A stretch of DNA of 64,000 nt from Hymenopus coronatus (taxonomy: Eukaryota > Arthropoda > Insecta > Mantodea > Hymenopodidae), in NCBI GenBank assembly GCA_030762935.1, contig CM060899.1:11261001-11325000 (forward strand), read 5' to 3'. A model generated the notes under the pieces. It saw only the letters and a program-made list of their open reading frames with translations. It was not told where the DNA came from and made no database searches. Positions 25,221 to 34,491 of the stretch are shown here, in pieces. A program made the position numbers and the translations under genes. Within the stretch, counting starts at the first letter, position 1. Each line of letters begins with the position of its first letter.

Positions 25221-25444
25221 AGTGTGGCGCTGGCAGTTATGTAACACCCAAATTACATTACTTCCTTTCTGCTAGCAGTTTCCCCTGCTCTACAACTACA
25301 AAATTAGTATTTTGAAGATTATGGCACAGATTTCCTTCATTTATCGCTTGAGGCGAGTTACATTTAAAAGATTTTGTATTTTGACCTCATAAGCAGGCTT
25401 ATTTCCATAACATTTGTAAAATACCCTGGTTTATTTTTTCTACA
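25221..25444. other. Intergenic, nothing recognised
   Basis: AT-rich sequence between the mariner relic and the terminus of repeat F copy d; possibly the 3' flank of the mariner. Confidence 0.4.
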
Positions 25445-25640
25445 TGTACTATGTACATAGTGTATAGAGAAGGTATTGGCCGCACCGTGGCCAAGTGGTC
25501 AGACCACTCGCCTCTCACCTAGACGGCCCGGGTTCGACGCATGTGAGATTTGTGGTGGACAAAGCGGAGCAGGGACGGGGTTTTTCCGGGTTCTCCGGCT
25601 TCCCCCGCCATCGCATTCCACTGGTGCTCCATCTTCATAT

Positions 25641-26246
25641 TGTCACCTCACAAAAGTGTGATGACGGGTGTTTAACTAGATGGTAATGAGACAACTCGAC
25701 ATTTAGAGTAATGGTCCAATTTATTTGGTAAAGAACAAACAAACTCCTAATGGAGCTTACCTTACAGAGACGTCACGATGGCGGTTGCCGCAAGATGTTT
25801 GCCGGTGGTGGGGTCTAATTTAGGGACCGTAACATAAGTCAAGACAGGTCAAAACTAGACTATACCAGAGAGCGAAAAGCCGAGGTCCCAGCTCTTTATA
25901 TAGCCAATTATTTCCTATAGGAAGCTAGTCATTTCCTATGGAATTGATCATAATAGGATGTTCTATCTGACGCACATCCCTTAAATCGGCATGTAGGACT
26001 CAGGAAGTTTATGAGTTGTGAGTCCTCATAGAATTCCCCCAGCGGAAGGGGTTAGCCGCTAAAATCCTGTCATAGACTAGCCGTGCCCATCCGTTCGCTA
26101 CGGAATATTGCGAAACGTAAGAAAATGTATAATTTAGAAGAATAGCATAATTTAGATGAATATATAATTTAGCCCTAAAGTGTCCAAAAATAAGAATGTT
26201 CCAAATCATATGTGAATCCTTGCACCTCTCAACAGCAATCGTGACA
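25641..26246 (-). repeat. 3' LTR, 606 bp, complete
   Basis: It begins TGTCACGATT and ends GGTGACA on the minus strand. It holds a TATATAAA box (25902-25895), splice-donor-like GTAAGGTAAG starting near 25765, and an AATAAA signal (25725-25720). R therefore probably spans from ~25870 to ~25700, with U5 making up the rest. Confidence 0.88.
25755..25764 (-). promoter_or_regulatory. Splice-donor-like site in the 3' LTR
   Basis: The minus strand reads CTCT then GTAAGGTAAG. The two LTRs stop matching here, so the break in the 5' LTR falls at a consensus donor (CT|GTAAGG, or AAG|GTAAGC if one base changed). Confidence 0.6.
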
Positions 26247-27705
26247 TATCTCCGTCGCCTAGAAATTCGCCGGTCTCGGCGAAGACAACACACAAAAAAA
26301 AAAATTGCTTACAAAGGAGAGCCAATACGCTGAAGGCGTAATTGGCGCTCATGATATACACAATGTAATTGAAAACATACAAAAAAAAAAAACAAAAAAA
26401 AAAAACAACAAACAAACAAACACAGCCAGAAGGGCTGTAGGCAAAAGATTACAAATTACAGATAGCATCCATTGAACATACACCAAGGACACCCCGACAT
26501 ACAGTCACACTTAATAGCTAGTGAGAGGGAGAAAGGAAAGGGACAGGAGGTGGCTCAAGAACACAGGAGCAGCTCAAAAAGGGGGGGGGGAGAAAACAGG
26601 AGGGGAGGGAGAGGGAGGAAGGACCAATGAAGGAACGAATAGAAAACATAGGAGCAATGCACGCACCCCAACGTCCAGACACACCGAGCGCACTCTAGAA
26701 GTCACTCTTGAAGACAGGTCAAATAGTTCATACGACGAAACGCACCCACCAAGCACTGGCACTAGGACCCAGACGATCACGATGACACATTGTCCACACA
26801 TCTGAAGCACTGTGCAAAGTCACGCAGGCTGGAACAGTGCACTGCACAATGAAAAACTGTCCGCCGGCGCACAGAGGCAGGAACAGGGTATAAAAGAAGA
26901 CATGCCCCATCCCCGTAACGTGATGCACTGAGTACGTTGCTATGTTTATGTTCCTGGTCAAACTGAAGGAGCCACAGGCCCACAAGCCATCAGGTAACAA
27001 GCAACGTCACAGCACCGACGGTGGTAGAACCTCCTGGTCCGTGCAGCAAAACGCAGCTCTGGGCGATGTCCATAGTGCCATGGCGGGGCGCCGTGCGCTC
27101 CAGGCGTGTCTGAGGTGCGTACCCAACCGTGCAACAAACAAAGTAGGGGCGAAAGTTAGAAGGCAGAGCAATATGTAGGGTAGTCAGGGAACAAAATACC
27201 AACAATGGGAGGGTCAGGAACAGACAGGGGAGGTCGTCGGAGCAAAAGGAAAGGGGAGAAGGAAAAGGTACTCTCCAGCAGACAACCAGGGGGATGTGGT
27301 AGACTATTATAATTGAACAAAACTTATAATTGGGGTAAAATGGTAGACATGAACAAAGCTAATAAATGAAATATAATATATAGTTAACAATTGGTAATAT
27401 TATCCCTAATCAGGGTTATTATAACAGTAACATCGTTGCCGATTAGGAAGGTAGATATCATATGGTGCAATAAAATACAAATGTAGACAACAAGAGGAGG
27501 ATAGGCATCCGTGGGGCGTGGCAAGCGAAGTTAGAAAAGCAACGGAGCAAATCTGCAACGTACCAAAAAGTCGCTAGCCATGAGTAACAGCAACTGCATC
27601 ACCGATGCCTGTCCTCGATATACAAATATAGAGGTTAGAATAAAATGAACAACACTCTTAAACATTTGTGGCTATACGCCGACGATACATGAACATCTGT
27701 ATGGG
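26247..27705. other. 3' non-coding stretch of the provirus
   Basis: Between envelope 2 and the 3' LTR. It is purine-rich on the plus strand, with runs such as GGGGAGAAGGAAAAGG near 27255 and an 11-G run near 26581. It has A-rich tracts near 26380-26405. No retroviral enzyme motif appears in any frame. The sequence just upstream of the 3' LTR (GGCGACGGAGATA on the minus strand) is a weak polypurine tract. The Gly/Arg/Thr-rich frame 26521-26805 looks like low-complexity sequence. Confidence 0.6.
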
Positions 27706-29516
27706 TCACACTTGTGACGCAGCAATATTGGCATAGGCCGTACCCATTGGGCGTGGCCGCATGTAAGTTTGATCCACCGGCCGCGGGAAAGTGTAGGCAT
27801 TTTCCTCGGACCGGGGAGTTTCATAAAGGGGTATAGGTGAACATGATGTTCCTGGTATGGGTGGAAGAGGGGCAGGTACATGAGGGACGACGTCATCATA
27901 ATCCTGGCGGGACCTGGAAGCCAAGGACGAAGGAGGGCTAGGAACGGATATAGCAGAGGACCAGGGCGGAGTATTCCTCCAACAAATGGGCCGGAACCCA
28001 TGAGTGATGGCCATCCAAACTAAATAGGCTATCACCAATATATTGATACCGAACAACACTCCAATTAAGGACATGATAGTAATAGTGGTATGATCCTGAG
28101 AATGCCATTTTGAGTTGTAACATTCCTCTAGCGAAGTGTACGTAGGGTAAGCGGCTGTCTCATAGGCCGGAAGAATAGTAGTGGCAATAGATGACCAAGA
28201 TGCTGGAATGAAACGGTAAATCATAACAGAAGGTGGGCCTGTCGAAACGCACTGTCTGGGGGGAATGAGTGTATAAGGAGGGGCCGTAATATTACATTGA
28301 CACGGAATATGAACTCGATAAGCCCCAATTTCACTATGTAAAAACATAGTTCGTTGAGAAGCGGGACAGTGTACCTGGAATGAAGGTACATGGGTAAATA
28401 TAAAAGTAAAGGCGTCATAAAAGGACACCATTGGTCGCCTATTGGCAATGCATGTCATAGGGCACACCTGAGACAAATTTGAAATGGAAGTGTCATGCAA
28501 AACAGCAGCGGCACATGCTGTAAACAATGCTGAGACGCCATAAGCAGGAGTTGCTAGGCACAAAGTAGATTTCGAAGTGTCGCATTGTGGCAATAAAATT
28601 CGAAAGCCGGTGTGGGTGTACAAGATGGCTACCGCTCGCCCTTCCAAGTTAACCATACACTTTTTATCAAAAAACACGAAGGGCGTGGGCGTAAAGAATC
28701 GACCCACTGCTATTTGTACATCAGCTTGAATTAGAGGAATTTGTAATCCGAGCAGAATAAAATGAGTTGAAAAAAGACAGTCCACAATAGGGGCTGTGTA
28801 ATATTTACCGATAGCTTGTTTATCCCATACTAACCGATAACTGGTATTACTAAGCAATACGGTATCTAATGCAGTCTCTAATACACGCGGTGCGATAACT
28901 GAGGGACTCAACTGGCGTGTAATGCATGTACTATAGAGGCGGTCCATGGGATCCAGTTGATGTAACAGTTCGAACAAAGGACCCGCGCCAGAGGTACGCA
29001 AAGTAATGGCACTCTGAAGATCAAAAACCCTGTCACAAAAAGAAGTATTGGACAGAGTAACAAAATGGTGAAACTGTCTCACCTTTAGCAAAAGTTGATA
29101 CATGGCCGTATCCGAAATGTACATATTTTCGATATGTTGTTTATCTGCCAATAAAAATTGAGAACCGAAAATTGATCCATCACCCCGCAAAGGGTTGTCA
29201 TTGGATCCGAATAGAGACGGAAATTCATCCTGAAATGTTTTAAATTTTGAAGATAACCAATCACAGTACACGGAAGTACTAGCATTGATTTTACAAAAAG
29301 ATGACGGGGGGGGGGGGGATGAACCCAACATTGAGAAGCCAAAAATAATACCGGGACTGTGTGTTCATAAAATGTCATATTTGGCAGGGTATAAATATCA
29401 CTACCCGCCGTTACCTTGATAGGTGGCATTTCAACATGCCTACACCATGTCTTAGGGGTTGTCAAGATCAGTAAAACACATAGAAACATGCTCGCGGTGG
29501 CCATTTCCGCAGCCAT
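27706..29516 (-). pseudogene. env: Envelope 2: paralogous F-type glycoprotein, frame broken at a 13-G tract
   Basis: The ATG at 29516 begins a signal peptide (residues ~1-25). The frame changes at a run of 13 G (29306-29318) and continues to 27706. It shares spaced landmarks with envelope 1: the start of the mature chain, the Cys-Pro-x-x-Cys pattern, a Pro-Cys-x-Cys pair and the FIPASW/LIPAGW motif, in the same order. At the position of the furin site it has NPLRG, without the R-x-K-R consensus. A single transmembrane segment (about 28075-28010) is followed by a ~95-residue Pro/Tyr-rich tail (PAPLPPIP, YDDV, PLYETP), much longer than that of envelope 1. TTACAG, a possible splice acceptor, lies six bases upstream of the ATG. 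I infer common descent with envelope 1; its role is unknown. Confidence 0.78.
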
Positions 29517-29520
29517 GGAC

Positions 29521-29526
29521 CTGTAA
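29521..29526 (-). promoter_or_regulatory. Possible splice acceptor upstream of envelope 2
   Basis: Minus strand TTACAG directly before GTCCATGG. The polypyrimidine tract is weak, so this is suggestive only. It would let the LTR leader be spliced to envelope 2 as an alternative to envelope 1. Confidence 0.4.
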
Positions 29527-30271
29527 TTCCTTATATGTAACTTAAATTATCGAGCTCGTCTAGATTGTAAGATAAAAATACTAAAATAGGCGCCTTAATA
29601 TCTAATGGATATCCCCAAAAATAAAACAATCATATGAGGCACACAGCCGAAATATCTATATTATGGGTATACAGCCAAATTATCTATATTATGGGCACAC
29701 AGCCTATACTCGCGCGCGAATGAGAAGTTATCTCTCTGAACTTCTTGGAAACAACAAATATCCCCAAATTGCAATCCACTGGCATCTCACGATGCACCTT
29801 TGGACAATGCAATTGGGTAATAAATAAACAATTTTCCTTCTCAGAGGTGATTCACAGGATCTCGCGATATATCTGTGAACCAAGGACCTCTGTCTCTTGT
29901 ACTCATTCAACTACACGTAACCCCCAGGAAGGTCTCGCGACGTCTTCTTGGAGAGAACAGTGTACTAAAAAAAAAAAACCCTAATTACACTAACGGAAAT
30001 AATCCTAAGGAGAAATAAAATCCTTGACAAACCCTAAGTACGTATGGTAATAATAATAAAAAAAATTGTTTGCAGCTTCAGAATAACTACTCAGTGCTGT
30101 TAGTGACTGGTTTATCCAAAGTAGAACAACAGGAAGCGGTGTACCGCTTCCGAATGAAAGTCCCAGTAACACAGTTTAACGCGTCATCAGAAAAACCTTG
30201 TCTCGTAAGAGAGAGAGAAAAAAAAAATTATAGAAAATAAAACGGATAGTATTACCGATAGGACAAATATC
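29527..30271. other. Spacer between the two envelope ORFs
   Basis: About 750 bases, non-coding. It contains a short imperfect tandem repeat (ATCTATATTATGGG at 29652 and 29681, each with a flanking ACAGCC). Its length and the acceptor-like TTACAG at its downstream end suit an intron or inter-cistron region. Confidence 0.5.
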
Positions 30272-32318
30272 TTAAACTGGTCCTGCTTCAGGTATAGGTT
30301 CCAAAGATGAGGGTGGCATCCGTGGAGCAGCCACTGGTGGCGTGGTAAGCAGGAGGACGCTACCCGCCGATGCCTCTCCAATAGCATTTACCTCAGGGCG
30401 TCGGACCTCTCGATGTAGTTTAAACACCTGCCAACATAACTTAAAAACGCGATAAGCTACAGCACTCACAAATATTAGTAGTAAAATACCAAGAACAATC
30501 ACAAAACCATCATAAAAAACATTTGAGACGGTTCCTGAAGCCAGAGCACCTGGCAGCCGGGCTGTAATTAATAGTTCCGGTCGGCGAAATAATACAACCG
30601 CTACTACAATACTCAAAAATCCAGTCCATATAAGTAGCAAGTGTGTTAGAACGGGTGATTCTGGTGTCATTGAAATTGTACCCGATAAGGCACTCTCATA
30701 CGGTCGATGAGACAAATTAAGGTGCGGCACCTCCATGGACCAGTTGGTGTTTAGGCACTGGGACAGGTTGGTAAAGGTTAAATGCTCTGAACTGGCCCAG
30801 GGTGAAATTTTAAGAGATTCCGGCGTAGACCATCCAGCTGGGATAAGGTGGAGCGTGCGTGGTTCAGGAATGACGAATTCTAGGCAGGGGAAACGCTTTG
30901 GGATATGTACCACTTGGCCCAGTTTAAGTTCACAGAAACAAGGGAGGCTAAGTTGTAAAGACCCCGGGGCGTTGGGTGGTAAGCCCGGAATAAGGCGAGT
31001 GGTGTCATTGCAGATTAACTCAATAGGTTCCAGGGGATGAGTAATTACGTACTCGTCCCGTGCGATTTCCGTGATTAGCATCTTATTCGCCGTGTGGCAT
31101 TGAAAAGGGCAAAATTCATTCATTACGGCCGCCGTTATACCGTTAAGGAGCTTAACTGCACATAAGGGTGTAAACAAGAGGTGACTACTAAAACGTGGAA
31201 TATAGCAAAGGCCTGTTTTAAATGGGTCACATTGTTGTAACGCCGCCCCTGTAATTGGGCGTACGAGAGAACCACTAACGGCTACGAATGCTGTATCATG
31301 AAGTATGGTGCATGTAGAAGATCCCCATGCAAAGGGTGTGCTTAAAAATTGAAAAATTTCCCATTTCGAACCTTTCTCTTACCGGAATTTTAACGGAAAC
31401 CAAAATATAATTAGTGCTGAATGAACATGATGTAATTTCAAGGTCAAAATGACGATGAATTTCAGACGTGTCAATTACTAGTTCAAAATCTGTGTTCACA
31501 AGGCTATTTTTCAATTGAAGTAAGTCATGTTCGAAAACATCAAAGGGGATTATGGATAGGGGTAGTAAACGATTCCTACATAATAGCATTGAATCCATTT
31601 GTTTCAAAAACAGAACAGTATGAGCTGAACGTTGAGTGTTCCGCAAAATTTCCCACAATGAGAAGAATTGATGGTCAGTAATTTGATCCAATTCGTTACG
31701 TATGGTTGTATAAGTATAATTAGCAGCTCGCATTACAGTTTTCAGTCGTTCATTAATCTTATCAAATGATTGTACTAACCGTTCACTATATTCATTCAAT
31801 TTATCACTGGTGCTAGAGAACCAAGCATGGTCTTCCGAAATAATACGTTCCATGGAGGCATAATGCTCTAAAAGTTGTCGATCGGTCGCAGCCAGGGCAT
31901 TAATTTGATTAGAGGTAGCCACGTCGCAACAAAAGTTGAACAGGTCCCCCAGGAAGGCAATTCCTCTTTTCGTCCGTCGTGTATCAATATTAGTAAAATT
32001 GAAAACAGCATCTGCCAACTTACGCAATTCCCGGTCAAGGGTCAGTCCGATATAGCTAATATCGTCTTCCAATTGTATTAATAGCTGCGGGGGCGATCTT
32101 CTTTCCGCTGGTCTCGGCACTGACAGTTGTTGTCCTTCCATTCTCTCCCGTAGCACCTTAAAAGTCAAAGGAACTGATGCCTGATAAGCTAAAGTTTTCG
32201 GGAGTCGTTTCATAGCAGCGCCCGTCGCAATTCGTATCGGTCGGTCGAATATCTCCTCCATGCTAATAGATGAGATCACAAACAGGAGGAAAAGAAGATG
32301 CACACGAATATACAACAT
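30272..32318 (-). pseudogene. env: Envelope 1: baculovirus-F/errantivirus-type fusion glycoprotein, one frameshift
   Basis: The ATG at 32318 lies within five bases of the LTR end. A hydrophobic signal peptide (residues ~1-19) is followed by a furin-type site RTKR at residues 115-118, then a Gly/Phe-rich hydrophobic segment as expected of a fusion peptide, a long helical heptad region (~135-215), Cys-containing ectodomain, a possible membrane segment, and a C-terminal transmembrane segment (about 30490-30430) with a short tail. The first frame stops at 31296 and the C-terminal frame (30272-31177 and upstream) continues it, so one indel lies near 31343-31357, in A/T runs. Length of about 680 residues suits the family. 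In errantiviruses this protein sits on the particle surface and drives cell entry. Confidence 0.85.
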
Positions 32319-32322
32319 CTTT

Positions 32323-32804
32323 CAGAGACGTCACGATGGCTGTTGCCGCAAGATGTTTGCCGGTGGTGGGGTCCAATTTAGGGACCGTAACGCAAGTCAA
32401 GACAGGTCAAAACCAGACTATACCAGAGAGCGAAAAGCCGAGGTCCCAGCTCTTTATACAGCCAATTATTTCCTATAGGAAGCTAGTCATTTCCTATGGA
32501 ATTGATCATAACAGGATGTTCTATCTGACGCACATCCCTTAAATCGGCACATAGGACTCAGGAAGTTTATGAGTTGTGAGTCCTCATAGAATTCCCCCAG
32601 CGGAAGGGGTTAGCCGCTAAAATCCCGTCATAGACTAGCCGTGCCCATCCGTTCGCTACGGAATATTGCGAAACGTAAGAAAATGTATAATTTAGAAGAA
32701 TAGCATAATTTAGATGAATATATAATTTAGCCCTAAAGTGTCCAAAAATAAGAATGTTCCAAATCATATGTGAATCCTTGCACCTCTCAACAGCAATCGT
32801 GACA
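32323..32804 (-). repeat. 5' LTR, only the first 482 bp
   Basis: Colinear with 25765-26246, same length, no indels. It lacks the last 124 bases of the LTR (donor-like GT, AATAAA, U5). It ends GACGTCTCTG and passes directly into AAAGATG of the envelope frame. The TATA box here reads TGTATAAAG (near 32460-32452). Confidence 0.9.
32453..32458 (-). promoter_or_regulatory. TATA box of the 5' LTR
   Basis: TATAAA on the minus strand. A start site ~25-30 bases downstream would give a leader of about 100 bases before the envelope ATG at 32318. The 3' LTR has TATATAAA at the same place. Confidence 0.6.
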
Positions 32805-32886
32805 ATATCACTTATTACCAGTGTCATCGCCGCGGTGCCGTGGTAATAAAGCGGGCGTCAAACACCATAAAAAAGAGAAGGTATTG

Positions 32887-32993
32887 TAATACACCCAAAA
32901 ATTCGATACCGAGATTTCACCAGAAATATTTTTTGATACCCCTGAATGCAAAAAAAAGCATTTTGGTAAAATGTCGTGTGTGTATCTGTGTGT

Positions 32994-33032
<39 letters not shown>

Positions 33033-33745
33033 TTTGGGCAGCATAGCTCAAAAACGAAAAGACCGTTAAGTACCAAACTTGATATTTAAGTTTGGTATCT
33101 CTCAAGGATGTGACATTAAGATTTTCAAGAAAATCACCCCATCCCAAATTACTTTGTACATGGAAAATATTTCGAAAATTTTGATTTTCTAAAAAGTTGC
33201 CCAAAAATTTTGATTAAAATCTCTTATTTTTAGTATACTTACATGCCAAATCAAATGTACATCTTGAATTTTCTGGGAATAGCCTCTAAAGGCCCCTTTA
33301 TTCTGGGTGGTTTTTATTGAATTTTGCACATCTAGTAAATCGTAAGAGATAGACAAAAACTTATCACCCAAAAAGTATAGATGATAATAAAACGCACAGT
33401 TTATGTGATGTACATTTTTTTCGTGGATTTGATCGTTTTTGAGATAATACGTGTTATTGGTTTTAGCTTTAAAAAGCTTATACTTTTCTCATACAGGAAT
33501 TCGTCAACTCCTATCCATACAAACAAAATAACTTCACCCACATGAGAACCAGCTTTTGACTATCGTTTTATTCTATGGTACTCCCTTTTTTCGCTTTTTC
33601 TTACAAGGAGGCAAGTAACAAGGCTATTTCTGCTAGTTTTATCTCGATTAGTATAAAGTAAATGGAAGCATAAGCTTTTTAACAATAATTTGTTGCAGAA
33701 ATATAGAGAAAGTCATGTGAGTGGAACACGTCAGATTTTTAGAAA
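32887..33745 (-). repeat. Repeat F copy d (terminus at 25445-25478)
   Basis: Reverse-orientation copy. Its end CTATGTACATAGTGTATAGA is at 25450-25469, on the far side of the SINE and provirus. The rest resumes at 32887 with TACACCCAAAAATTCGATAC and runs to AAAGTCATGTGAGTGGAACA. A (TG)n tract lies at 32974-33031. Confidence 0.8.
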
Positions 33746-34491
33746 AAAGGTCGGTGTATAGCATAGCTCAAAAATGCACTTGGTATTTAAGGATGCGACA
33801 CGAAGATTTTAAAGAAAATCCCTCTATCCCAAACTACCCTTCACAGTGGACATTTTTTGAAAACTTTGATTTTCTCTAATGGTTCTAACGATTTTGATTA
33901 ACATACTTTATGTATAAGATATTATGGAAAACAAAATGTATATCTTAAATTTTCTGGGAATGGCCTCTGAAGACCTCTTCATTCTGGATGACTTATATTA
34001 CTGGCAAACCCTGAGAGGGATAAAAATCCTTACTACACAAAAGATGTACATCTCATTGAAACACACAATTTATGTCATACACATTTTTTTTTTTGTACAG
34101 TGAAATGTTTTCGAGATATTCGGGACTATGGGTTTCAATTTTAAGCCACTTAAACTTTTCTCAAATGGGAACACATCTTGTTTGTTTGCTGAACCTCAAT
34201 TATTTCACATAGCAACTGGGTTTTAAAGCACAAGACTATAGCTTTAGCCTATGCATTTTCTTATCTCCCTTCAACTTACAAGGAAGCTAGTAATAAGGCT
34301 AACTCTGCCTAAGTTTATCTTGATTAGCATGATGCAAATAACAGATTAATGTTTTGAATAAAATATTCGTTTACCAAACAGCTAGAGCACATCATGTGAA
34401 TGGAACACATTAGATTTTCTTCTCTTATAATTACAAGGACCAAGTCATAAGGACGATTTCTGCTAATGTTTTTCTTGATTATCATGAAGTA
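33746..34491 (-). repeat. Repeat F copies e and f (partial), split by the second LINE
   Basis: Copy e (33755-34415) repeats the landmarks GGATGCGACACGAAGATTTT, CTTAAATTTTCTGGGAATGG and ATGTGAATGGAACACATTAG. Copy f begins at about 34415 and continues after the LINE at 40870-40940 (GAGAAAGTCATATGAATGGA). Confidence 0.7.

Larger units (their letters stand above)
25641..32804 (-). mobile_element. Errantivirus-like LTR provirus lacking gag and pol, with two envelope ORFs
   Basis: The element is 7164 bases long, reads TGTCAC...GTGACA at its outer ends, and is flanked by the 4-base duplication ATAT (25637-25640 and 32805-32808) inside a SINE. Order on the minus strand: partial 5' LTR, envelope 1, envelope 2, a ~1.46-kb 3' non-coding stretch, full 3' LTR. 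I see no gag, protease, reverse transcriptase or integrase, and no TGG primer-binding site after the 5' LTR. The LTRs differ at about 10 of 482 shared positions, nearly all transitions, so the insertion is fairly recent. Enzymes must have been supplied by a complete relative. Confidence 0.88.
25479..32874 (+). mobile_element. SINE family B split by the LTR provirus
   Basis: The 5' part is at 25479-25640 (tRNA-like box A GTGGCCAAGTGGTCAGACC, box B GGTTCGACGC). The 3' part is at 32809-32874, with GCGGGCGTCAAACACC and a short poly(A). The two parts join into one SINE of the same layout as 46572-46829. The outer flanks share GAGAAGGTATTG (25467-25478 and 32875-32886), a 12-base duplication. The SINE had itself landed in the end of a repeat F copy. 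Confidence 0.9.

Noticed and set aside
25765..26246. Treating only the 482-bp shared block as the LTR
   Set aside because: That block lacks a TG...CA end and has no matching flanks; extending to 25641 gives TG...CA ends and a perfect ATAT duplication.
26521..26805. Charged Gly/Arg/Thr frame as a possible gag
   Set aside because: Wrong strand for the provirus, low complexity, no gag or zinc-knuckle motif.
27706..32318. Envelope ORFs as a domesticated host gene
   Set aside because: LTRs, the ATAT duplication and frame breaks indicate a provirus; no sign of a separate host promoter.
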